Source: CAZQCI01 sp964592255 (lineage in GTDB: Bacteria; UBA10199; SBBF01). From it: a stretch of DNA of 17,565 nt. Shown here piece by piece: positions 1 to 6,331 of this stretch (position 1 is its first letter; each line of letters starts with the position of its first letter). A program made the position numbers and the translations under genes. The DNA lies in the NCBI GenBank assembly GCA_964592255.1, contig CAZQCI010000036.1, positions 1 through 17,565 on the forward strand, read 5' to 3'. Under the pieces are notes generated by a model. That model had not been told where the DNA came from, did not search any database, and worked only from the letters and a program-made list of their open reading frames with translations.

Positions 1-1
1 G

Positions 2-160
2 CATCATCTTCTTATCGATTTGGGTCGGACGGATTTATTTTGGCCTCTTCTGGGCCTCTCTTCATTGATTTTTTGCCTCCCTTTTTTGATTCACCTTTTC
101 CGAGCTCATCGCTTTATTAAGACAAAACAAATGGCTTTAAATAACCAATCTGGAGTATAG
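2..160 (+). CDS. C-terminal fragment of an unidentified membrane protein
   Basis: The window opens inside a reading frame that runs without a stop from base 2 to a TAG at 158-160, giving about 52 residues. The fragment carries one strongly hydrophobic stretch (LFWPLLGLSSLIFCLPFLI, then a basic tail with R, H, K), which looks like a terminal membrane helix followed by a cytoplasmic end. The stop lies 7 bp before the ATG of the next gene, so it is probably the upstream member of the same operon as the hot-dog protein and the flavoprotein. The family cannot be recognised from this piece. It could be a transporter, acyltransferase or another integral membrane protein. That it is coding is an inference from frame, spacing and hydrophobicity. 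Confidence 0.5.
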   Translation, partial: HHLLIDLGRTDLFWPLLGLSSLIFCLPFLIHLFRAHRFIKTKQMALNNQSGV

Positions 161-167
161 CGTCCGT

Positions 168-719
168 ATGTACCGTTTACGATTCATTAAAGTCATGTTG
201 AGTTGTTTTTTTTCTAAACCCAAAAAAATTTATGATGTTTTTGAGTTGCATTTCATCGCCATCCCCTTTCTCGATACAGATGTAACCCGTTTATTCACCC
301 AAACTTATATGTCTCTCATGGGGCTGGCTCGTTGGCACTTTGTCTTTGCCTCCAATTTAGGAAAAATAGCTTTAAAGAATAAATGGGCCCCTGTTACCAC
401 CTCCGATACGGTGACCTATAAAAGATCCATCACTGCTTTTTCTAAAATCACCTTAAAAACTAAATTGATCGCCTGGGACGAGCAACGTTTTTATTTGGAA
501 CACACTTTTTTTTCAAAAGGCAAACTAACAGCCCAATGCTACGTAGAAGGCTTAATTCGTGCACCCCATGGTATTATGCGGCCGGGAGACGTTTTTGATG
601 CAGCCGGAATGAATGAAACCGCCCTTCCTTTTCCGGAAGATTTAAAAAAATGGACTGAGTTTTTAAGAGAGAAAAACCAAAATCTAAAGCAAACTTCTTT
701 AACGAAAGGCAAATTATGA
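168..719 (+). CDS. THEM6-like hot-dog fold (acyl-CoA thioesterase-like) protein
   Basis: This 183-residue protein resembles the THEM6/4HBT-type hot-dog family. Seen in the sequence: a DTD motif near residue 37, the segment LMGLARWHF that would form the long hot-dog helix, VTYKRSI as a central strand, then WDEQRFYLEHTFF and GKLTAQCYVEGL as the paired strands typical of the family. Hot-dog proteins of this kind usually hydrolyse or bind acyl-CoA or acyl-ACP thioesters, but the THEM6 branch has no well-defined bacterial substrate. The ATG at 168 follows the upstream stop by 7 bp, and the 3' end overlaps the next gene through ATGA (716-719), a sign of translational coupling. A role in acyl-chain or lipid metabolism is inferred. 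No signal peptide is evident. Confidence 0.72.
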   Translation: MYRLRFIKVMLSCFFSKPKKIYDVFELHFIAIPFLDTDVTRLFTQTYMSLMGLARWHFVFASNLGKIALKNKWAPVTTSDTVTYKRSITAFSKITLKTKLIAWDEQRFYLEHTFFSKGKLTAQCYVEGLIRAPHGIMRPGDVFDAAGMNETALPFPEDLKKWTEFLREKNQNLKQTSLTKGKL

Positions 720-1600
720 ATCGCTTATCCACCGACATTACCGACATGCTTGGCATTCGTTACCCCATTATCGCCGCGCCCATGTTTATTATTTCTAACA
801 TCGAAATGATGGAAGCCGTAGGAAAATCAGGCGGCCTCGGTTGCATGCCCAGTCTTAATTGCCGCACCATCGAAGATTTGGATCAAAAACTGACCAAGCT
901 TAAAAAAACTTACGATGGACCTTATGGCATTAACATCATCATCTCGTTAAATCCTCGTCTAGAACAAGATATCGAATGCTGCCTGGATCATAAAGTCCCT
1001 CTCATCATCACCAGTTTAGGCGACCCAACTGTGGTTATCGAAAAATTTCATTCTATTGGCTCAAAAGTATTTTGCGATGTCGTTAATTTACGTCATGCAA
1101 AAAAAGTAGCCTCTGCCGGAGCGGATGCTTTAGTCACCGTATGTAGTGGTGCGGGAGGACATGCCGGAAAAATTAGCCAAAACGTTTTAGTCCCCTGGCT
1201 GAAGAAAAATACAGGACTACCCGTCATTGCCTCTGGAGGTATCGCCACCGGTTCTGGTGTAGCGGCTGCCTTATCTTTGGGTGCTGGTGCGGCGTATATA
1301 GGAACCCGTTTCATTACCTCCCTTGAAGCTAATGCTGAGCCCGCTTACAAACAAATGATTCTTGAAAGCGAGCCTGAAGACATTATCCTTACTGCCGAAG
1401 TAACCGGGCACGATTGTAATTTTTTAGGGAAACGACTGGAAGAATTAAAAGCCCAAGGTCGTATCGGCAAAGGATGGAAAGATGTTTGGAGCGCAGGCCA
1501 AAGCGTTGGTCTTATCGAAAAAGTCAAACCATGTTCTGAAATTGTTTCTGAATTAGTCGAAGACTATCTTGAAACGGTAAAACGTTTGCCGAAAATCTAG
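716..1600 (+). CDS. nitronate monooxygenase-like FMN oxidoreductase (NPD family)
   Basis: A 294-residue TIM-barrel flavoprotein of the 2-nitropropane dioxygenase/nitronate monooxygenase family. Visible landmarks: an N-terminal YPIIAAPM strand, the GAGGHAG segment holding the family's conserved His (His149), then IASGGIATG (about 171-179) and GAAYIGTRF (about 191-199), which bind the FMN phosphate. Characterised members oxidise alkyl nitronates or act as NAD(P)H:quinone reductases. Related enzymes such as FabK reduce enoyl-ACP, so the substrate is open. The ATG lies inside the stop region of the hot-dog gene (ATGA overlap), so the two are translated together. Coupling to a thioesterase-like protein leans towards acyl/lipid chemistry over nitronate detoxification, but that is inference. 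Length is slightly below that of typical 310-350 residue NMOs. Confidence 0.85.
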   Translation: MNRLSTDITDMLGIRYPIIAAPMFIISNIEMMEAVGKSGGLGCMPSLNCRTIEDLDQKLTKLKKTYDGPYGINIIISLNPRLEQDIECCLDHKVPLIITSLGDPTVVIEKFHSIGSKVFCDVVNLRHAKKVASAGADALVTVCSGAGGHAGKISQNVLVPWLKKNTGLPVIASGGIATGSGVAAALSLGAGAAYIGTRFITSLEANAEPAYKQMILESEPEDIILTAEVTGHDCNFLGKRLEELKAQGRIGKGWKDVWSAGQSVGLIEKVKPCSEIVSELVEDYLETVKRLPKI

Positions 1601-1658
1601 CAGCGGGTCAACATGTCGGGATGCCAACAAATAGGGATTCCTTCTAAATACATGCCTC

Positions 1659-2138
1659 TCAAACCCCAGTACTCCCAAAACCTCCACTACTTCGGTTTGT
1701 CTCATCCAACTCCGTCACCTCAAGCAACTGAGCTTGTACAATCGGAGACACCACCATTTGGGCAATACGATCCCCACGGTTGATTTTTACAGATTCCTGC
1801 CCGAGATTGATAAGAATCACCTTAATTTCTCCACGATAATCCGCATCGATGGTTCCTGGTGTATTCACCAAAGAAATACCTTGTTTAATGGCCAAGCCGC
1901 TACGCGGGCGAATTTGGGCTTCATACCCTTCGGGCAACTCAATAGCAATACCGGTAGGAATAAGCACGCGGCAGCCGCATTCGATGACCACTGACTTTTC
2001 AATATCTGCCAACAAGTCCATACCTGCGGCATGCGCTGTTTGGTATTGAGGAAGCGTTAATGGATAATCATGCGGACGCACTCTTTTTACTTTCACTGAA
2101 ATTTTTTTAAGTTTTGTCATAAAAAATTTGATTTTCAC
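1659..2138 (-). CDS. dut: deoxyuridine 5'-triphosphate nucleotidohydrolase (dUTPase)
   Basis: Trimeric dUTPase, which hydrolyses dUTP to dUMP and pyrophosphate, keeping uracil out of DNA and feeding dTMP synthesis. All five family motifs are present in order: AGMDLLA (motif 1), PRSGLAI (motif 2), GTIDADYRGE (motif 3, catalytic Asp and substrate-binding Tyr), RGDRIAQM (motif 4) and the C-terminal GGFGSTG (motif 5) that closes over the active site. At 159 residues it is of usual length. The longest frame starts with GTG at 2138, preceded by AAGG five bases upstream; an internal ATG at 2120 lacks a ribosome binding site and would still leave a complete enzyme. It converges on the flavoprotein gene with 58 bp between. 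The upstream side carries a palindrome and a repeat. Confidence 0.96.
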   Translation of the reverse strand: MKIKFFMTKLKKISVKVKRVRPHDYPLTLPQYQTAHAAGMDLLADIEKSVVIECGCRVLIPTGIAIELPEGYEAQIRPRSGLAIKQGISLVNTPGTIDADYRGEIKVILINLGQESVKINRGDRIAQMVVSPIVQAQLLEVTELDETNRSSGGFGSTGV

Positions 2139-2156
2139 GGGACCTTAAGCCCCAAC

Positions 2157-2173
2157 ATAACAAAATTTGTTAT
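2157..2173. promoter_or_regulatory. 17-bp palindrome upstream of dut, operator-like
   Basis: ATAACAAA-A-TTTGTTAT is a perfect palindrome with 8-bp arms and a single central base. It lies 18 bp upstream of the dut GTG and directly abuts the REP-like repeat that begins at 2173. The size and symmetry suit a dimeric repressor site, but no regulator is recognisable. It could equally be the boundary of the repeat. Confidence 0.35.
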
Positions 2174-2284
2174 CATCCCGACATATTGTCCCGAAGGGAT
2201 CTGCCAAAGGCATCACTTCGTGACCTTCGGGATTAGTCAGAATCCATCTTCGGTAATCTGGATCCCGGCTTTCGGCGGGGTAAC
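2173..2284. repeat. REP-like interspersed repeat with multi-hairpin fold (copy 1)
   Basis: A non-coding element between dut and pgsA. It begins TCATCCCGAC and ends GCGGGGTAAC, boundaries shared in close form with a second copy at 17415-17481. Inside is a 9-bp inverted repeat, TCCCGAAGG (2189-2197) with CCTTCGGGA (2224-2232). That stem encloses two adjacent small hairpins, TGCC-aaa-GGCA (2202-2212) and TCAC-ttc-GTGA (2213-2223), giving a three-way junction. A further weak hairpin is formed by CCCGGC and GGCGGG (2264-2279). REP-type elements of this ATCCCG/CCGGGGTGA kind are often found between genes in proteobacteria. Confidence 0.65.
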
Positions 2285-2350
2285 AATGGCTATTTCACCT
2301 CGATGAAAACCACAGTGCAGTCAATGAGAACCGTTTTTTTAAACGCTTTT

Positions 2351-2950
2351 TTATTCCTGCTTAATTTCTTTAAGAAAAGCAAAAGTATATTGGATGCCGG
2401 AAATAATATTATAAAGAGCCCCCACCGAAAGACAAACCCACCCCACAGTATACGCACTCAACCCAAGAAGAGGATAATGGATCAGAAAAGCTGAAAGCCC
2501 CACATTCATCCAAGCCGTCTTTTTCTTCCCCCATTCACGGGCAGAAATAATAATCCCCTCTCCCGCCGCCACAGCACGTAAACCATTAATAAAAATTTCT
2601 CGGAATAATAAAACAATCACTAACCAAGCAGGTAACCATCCCAATTCTACCATCATCACCATCACAGCCATGTGAATGAGTTTATCTGCCATAGGGTCAA
2701 CAAAACGCCCTAACACGCTCACCATCCCATATTTACGGGCCAAATGACCGTCAATTAAATCTGAAATACCCGCTAAAATAAAAAGAATAGCCGCCAAAGA
2801 ACAATATAAACGGTCCAGTGCAAAGCTATTTTGAGGCCCAATCTGTAACATCAGAAGAACAATGACAGGAATACAACCAATACGGGCATACGTCAGGATA
2901 TTGGGAAGATTGAACAAAACTTTACGATTAAGAGGAGCCATCTTAACCAT
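2351..2950 (-). CDS. pgsA: CDP-diacylglycerol--glycerol-3-phosphate 3-phosphatidyltransferase
   Basis: Integral membrane enzyme that transfers the phosphatidyl group from CDP-diacylglycerol to glycerol-3-phosphate, the committed step to phosphatidylglycerol and cardiolipin. The CDP-alcohol phosphotransferase signature is complete: D64, D67-G68, A71-R72, G81, D85 and D89, with exact family spacing. The N-terminal NLPNILTYARI segment is also typical of PgsA. About five hydrophobic segments follow. The length of 199 residues is slightly above the usual 180-190. The start is taken as ATG 2950; a second ATG at 2941 is equally possible because neither has a clear ribosome binding site. It is divergent from nadB across 154 bp. 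Two other members of the superfamily lie at 5456-7394, but this one has the standard PgsA architecture. Confidence 0.92.
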   Translation of the reverse strand: MVKMAPLNRKVLFNLPNILTYARIGCIPVIVLLMLQIGPQNSFALDRLYCSLAAILFILAGISDLIDGHLARKYGMVSVLGRFVDPMADKLIHMAVMVMMVELGWLPAWLVIVLLFREIFINGLRAVAAGEGIIISAREWGKKKTAWMNVGLSAFLIHYPLLGLSAYTVGWVCLSVGALYNIISGIQYTFAFLKEIKQE

Positions 2951-2996
2951 TGACGATAATCAATTGGGTCGATAATGTCCAACAAAAGGTACAGCA

Positions 2997-3092
2997 TCAG
3001 TGACAGATTATTTTGTTCCAATTTCTTTGAAACTCCTCGCCTAACGGCTTCTCAAAAAACCGAAGAAATTCCCACAAAACACTTGTCACTGA
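2997..3092. promoter_or_regulatory. spaced 9-bp inverted repeat between pgsA and nadB
   Basis: TCAGTGACA at 2997-3005 is matched by its exact reverse complement TGTCACTGA at 3084-3092, in the divergent intergenic region. The right arm ends 12 bp before the nadB start, so bound protein or a long-range hairpin could affect nadB translation or transcription. A possible plus-strand promoter (TTGACG at 2950-2955, GATAAT at 2971-2976, a short 15-bp spacer) lies to the left. No known NAD regulator site is recognised. The repeat could be chance. Confidence 0.3.
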
Positions 3093-3104
3093 CAGCTCAT
3101 AAAA

Positions 3105-4727
3105 TTGAAGATTAAGTCCGACATTTTAATTATCGGCAGTGGCATCGCCGGACTCAGCTTGGCTTTAAAAACCGCAGACCGCTTTCAGGTCAACCTCATC
3201 ACCAAAAAAGAAGCAATGGAAGCCACCACACGTTATGCCCAAGGGGGCATCGCTGCGGTACTCTCCTCCATCGATCACTTTGAAGCTCACATTCAAGACA
3301 CACTCACGGCCGGGGCTGGCTTATGCCAAAGCTCCGTCGTAGAACGTATTATCAAAGATGCTCCACGCTTAATTGAAGAATTAGTAACCCTAGGCGTTCA
3401 GTTTTCTAAAAATGAAAATAATCAATTCGATTTAGGCCGGGAAGGTGGCCACTCGGAACGCCGTGTTGTTCATGCCGGTGACATGACGGGCCATGAATTA
3501 GAACGCGCCTTGCTCGCCCAAGTTAAAGCACATCCTCAAATTAAAATTTATGAACATCATGTGGCCATTGACTTAATTTTGGCCAAAAAAATTAATCCCA
3601 ATACTGAAGAAAAGTGTTTGGGAGCCTACGTGCTCAACCGTGAATCCGGTGAAGTGCATACCTTTGAAGCCCACCACACTATTTTAGCCACGGGAGGTGC
3701 TGGAAAAGTTTATCTCTACACCAGCAATCCGGACATTGCCACAGGGGACGGGATGGCCATGGCCTACCGTGCAGGAGCTAAACTAGCCAACATGGAGTTT
3801 GTGCAATTTCATCCCACATGTCTCTATAACCCTGGTGGCTGGGCCTTGGCGGCCAATCGTCCGGTGTCAAACCAAAAATCTTTTCTCATCTCCGAAGCCG
3901 TACGGGGCGAAGGGGCCATCTTAAAATTAGCCGACGGCACTCCATTCATGGAAAAAGTACATCCACTCAAAGAACTCGCCCCTCGTGACATCGTAGCCCG
4001 GGCCATCGATTTTGAAATGAAAAAACGCGGTGATGCTTATGTACTTCTCGATATTTCCCACAAAGATGCCTCTTTCATCAAAAAACGTTTTCCCAATATT
4101 TACGAAACCTGTCTGCAGTTTGGTTTTGACATTACAAAGGGACCCATTCCGGTAGTCCCTGCGGCACATTATTTTTGTGGTGGGGTCATGACTGATTTGT
4201 CAGGTGCCACATCGATTCCTGCCTTGAATGCCATTGGAGAATGCGCTTGCACGGGTCTTCATGGGGCCAATCGTCTAGCCTCCAATTCACTCTTAGAAGC
4301 TTTAGCCTTAGCAGACTATTGCGCCCAAGCTATTCACCGCAAAAAGATGGAACAAGAAAAAGAGGTGAAAATTCCCGAATGGAATTGTGGACAAGCCACA
4401 CCAGCTGACGAACTTATTGTTATCGTACAAAACTGGGAGGAAATACGCCGCTTCATGTGGAATTACGTCGGTATTGTCCGGTCAGATAAAAGGTTGATGC
4501 GGGCCAAAAAGAGGCTTGAAATGCTTCAGGCCGAAATCACAGAATATTATTGGAGCTACCACATTACAGCGGACTTAATTGAGCTGCGCAACATTGTCGA
4601 AGTGGCTCACTTAATTGTCCAAGGTGCTCTCACAAGAAGGGAATCGCGCGGTTTGCATTACAACCTTGACACCCCAAATACTTTAGAATCGGAGAGAAAA
4701 GACACATTGATTCAGGCAAAAAAATAG
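3105..4727 (+). CDS. nadB: L-aspartate oxidase
   Basis: FAD enzyme of de novo NAD synthesis; it oxidises L-aspartate to iminoaspartate, the substrate of quinolinate synthase NadA. Seen: an N-terminal GSGIAG dinucleotide-binding turn (residues 11-16), TRYAQGGIAA, GREGGHSERRVVHAGD (from 111), the QFHPTCLY segment, and the C-terminal HYFCGGV...GECACTGLHGANRLASNS block typical of the succinate dehydrogenase/fumarate reductase flavoprotein family. The GREGGHS/R pattern and the length of 540 residues favour NadB over SdhA. The start codon is TTG at 3105, because an in-frame TGA lies at 3090-3092 and the first internal ATG would remove the nucleotide-binding turn. No strong ribosome binding site is visible. 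nadA and nadC are not in this window. The next gene follows 30 bp later on the same strand. Confidence 0.95.
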   Translation: MKIKSDILIIGSGIAGLSLALKTADRFQVNLITKKEAMEATTRYAQGGIAAVLSSIDHFEAHIQDTLTAGAGLCQSSVVERIIKDAPRLIEELVTLGVQFSKNENNQFDLGREGGHSERRVVHAGDMTGHELERALLAQVKAHPQIKIYEHHVAIDLILAKKINPNTEEKCLGAYVLNRESGEVHTFEAHHTILATGGAGKVYLYTSNPDIATGDGMAMAYRAGAKLANMEFVQFHPTCLYNPGGWALAANRPVSNQKSFLISEAVRGEGAILKLADGTPFMEKVHPLKELAPRDIVARAIDFEMKKRGDAYVLLDISHKDASFIKKRFPNIYETCLQFGFDITKGPIPVVPAAHYFCGGVMTDLSGATSIPALNAIGECACTGLHGANRLASNSLLEALALADYCAQAIHRKKMEQEKEVKIPEWNCGQATPADELIVIVQNWEEIRRFMWNYVGIVRSDKRLMRAKKRLEMLQAEITEYYWSYHITADLIELRNIVEVAHLIVQGALTRRESRGLHYNLDTPNTLESERKDTLIQAKK

Positions 4728-4757
4728 TCCCCTCTTAAAATAAGGGGATAAGACTCC

Positions 4758-5501
4758 ATGAACAACTCCAACTTCCAAGTCATTTTATTATTAGCAGGTG
4801 AATCAAAAAGGCTGCGCCCTTTAACAGATCAAACACCTAAATGCTTGTTGGATGTGGGGGGGCAAACTATCTTGGAACGCAATCTCAGCCTTTTATCTCA
4901 TCATGCCTGGTCTCATATCACTCTCGTCACCGGATTTTGTGCCGAAAAAATAGAAAAAGCAGCCTCTCATTCCTGTGAAAAAACAAAAATTATTTTTTGT
5001 GAAAATAAAATCTATCATAAAACTAATAATGCTTATTCTTTATTTCTTGCACTCAATCAGAGCCCTCTCCCTTTCATTCTCATGGATGGCGATTTGATCA
5101 TCGATCCGGATATCCTCAATCTATGCCTTAAATCTCCTCACGAAAATCTGATGATGATCGATGAAAGACAAGAAAGATTAACAGAAGAAGCCATGAAAGC
5201 AGTCAGCAATATGGAAGGCAAAATCAAACTTCTTTCCAAAAAGACTCCGCCACAAAAAGCAAAAGGAGAATACATTGGACTAAGCCGCTTTGGACAAAAA
5301 ACAACTCATGACCTTCTCAACATCCTCAAGCAAACCAGCCTGACTGAATTTGAGACCGCCTACTACGAAGACATATTAAATCGTCTCCTTCAAGATAACA
5401 CTCACGTGATTTCTGGAGTTTCAACAGAAGAAAAAGATTGGATTGAAATCGACACTCAAGAAGATTTAGAAGAAGCACGGGAAAAAATAAAACGCATTTG
5501 A
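4758..5501 (+). CDS. sugar/choline-phosphate-type nucleotidyltransferase (probably CTP-dependent)
   Basis: A 247-residue NTP transferase. Seen: LLLAGESKRLRPL (10-22) for nucleotide binding, PKCLLDVGG with the conserved Lys28, ENKIYHKTNNAYSL (82-95) and DGD (110-112) as the metal-binding site. The NxxYxxTNNxYSL pattern is most like LicC-type phosphocholine and inositol-phosphate cytidylyltransferases rather than glucose-phosphate enzymes, so a CDP-alcohol product is inferred. The context supports this: two CDP-alcohol phosphotransferase genes converge on it and overlap its 3' end by 46 bp. It follows nadB by 30 bp and may be co-transcribed with it. AAGGGG lies 10 bases before the ATG and can pair with CCCCTCTT just upstream. 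Alternatives are a 2-aminoethylphosphonate or heptose-phosphate nucleotidyltransferase. Confidence 0.82.
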   Translation: MNNSNFQVILLLAGESKRLRPLTDQTPKCLLDVGGQTILERNLSLLSHHAWSHITLVTGFCAEKIEKAASHSCEKTKIIFCENKIYHKTNNAYSLFLALNQSPLPFILMDGDLIIDPDILNLCLKSPHENLMMIDERQERLTEEAMKAVSNMEGKIKLLSKKTPPQKAKGEYIGLSRFGQKTTHDLLNILKQTSLTEFETAYYEDILNRLLQDNTHVISGVSTEEKDWIEIDTQEDLEEAREKIKRI

Positions 5502-6331
5502 CCCCGCCACCATAAAATAGCCCATAGCCAAATAATATTAATCGGAATCAGAATAACCCAAAAAGTAAGTAACATCCACTTGGGATTAAAAAAACTCAGA
5601 CAGCCAAAAAAAATCATAATAAAATGATGGGTCCCTTCCCCACAAAAAGTCCAAAGACGCAAAGGGGCTTTTAAAACTTCAAACGCTTTTCTTCTTTCGC
5701 TTTCAGTCAATGTGACACCGCCTACAGGCGCAAAAATCTTTTGATATCCTGCTAACAGTAAATAAAAAAAAGCTTCAAAATATTTTTTTTGATGAAAGGA
5801 TTGGTGATATTTCTTCCAACTTTCTTCCGCAGACATCAACATACCTGCAGGTTGAGGGTCTAAAAGGGATAAGTAACGGCTTTTAACGGATTCAAAAGTC
5901 CAACAATGCAAAGGAATCAAAGCTCCGGCGGAAAACATCAGATAAAAAAGATAAGTGGGGGCATACGGCTCTAAATGACGTCCAAAATAAAGACAACTCC
6001 AAATAGCAACCGTCCAAAAAAAGTCACAAGTTCCATCAATAATTTTACCTAAAGGATGATAAGAGCGCGTGTAACGAGCCAGCATGCCATCAGCACAATC
6101 TAAAACTACAGCCGCAAGCAAACTGAGGCTACCCAGTAGAAAAAACCCTTTAAAATAAAAAAAAGCGGCCACAAAACCGGCCACCAAAGCTAAAAAAGTA
6201 ACTTGATTAGGAGACAATTTTAAAAAAGCCAAAACAGGTACAAGCCATGAAGACAGGCGCCTAAAAAAGTAATAATCGGCAAACTCCTCCAACTCCCGAT
6301 TCTTCACGCTGATTTTAAAAACATCATTCAT
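5456..6331 (-). CDS. CDP-alcohol phosphatidyltransferase family membrane protein
   Basis: A 291-residue integral membrane protein with the full CDP-alcohol phosphotransferase signature: D78, D81-G82, A85-R86, G95, D99 and D103 at exact spacing, preceded by the characteristic LSPNQVT segment (39-45). Several hydrophobic helices flank the motif, and a polar loop of roughly 70 residues sits between the early and late helices. The frame extends to a TTG at 6346, but ATG 6331 is preferred because it overlaps the upstream stop as ATGAATGA, a typical coupled junction. The protein is longer than PgsA or PssA and matches neither. It likely uses a CDP-activated head group or lipid. It is the last gene of the minus-strand run, and its 3' end overlaps the nucleotidyltransferase by 46 bp. 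Substrate unknown. Confidence 0.82.
   Translation of the reverse strand: MNDVFKISVKNRELEEFADYYFFRRLSSWLVPVLAFLKLSPNQVTFLALVAGFVAAFFYFKGFFLLGSLSLLAAVVLDCADGMLARYTRSYHPLGKIIDGTCDFFWTVAIWSCLYFGRHLEPYAPTYLFYLMFSAGALIPLHCWTFESVKSRYLSLLDPQPAGMLMSAEESWKKYHQSFHQKKYFEAFFYLLLAGYQKIFAPVGGVTLTESERRKAFEVLKAPLRLWTFCGEGTHHFIMIFFGCLSFFNPKWMLLTFWVILIPINIIWLWAILWWRGQMRFIFSRASSKSS

Noticed and set aside
2303..2494. 63-codon plus-strand frame spanning the pgsA 3' end
   Set aside because: Most of it is antisense to pgsA, it has no family match and no promoter, and it begins at the edge of a repeat.
4728..4749. CCCC(TC)TTA-aaa-TAAGGGG stem after nadB as a terminator
   Set aside because: There is no U tract, the stem includes a bulge, and the sequence contains the ribosome binding site of the next gene; a mask or coincidence is as likely.
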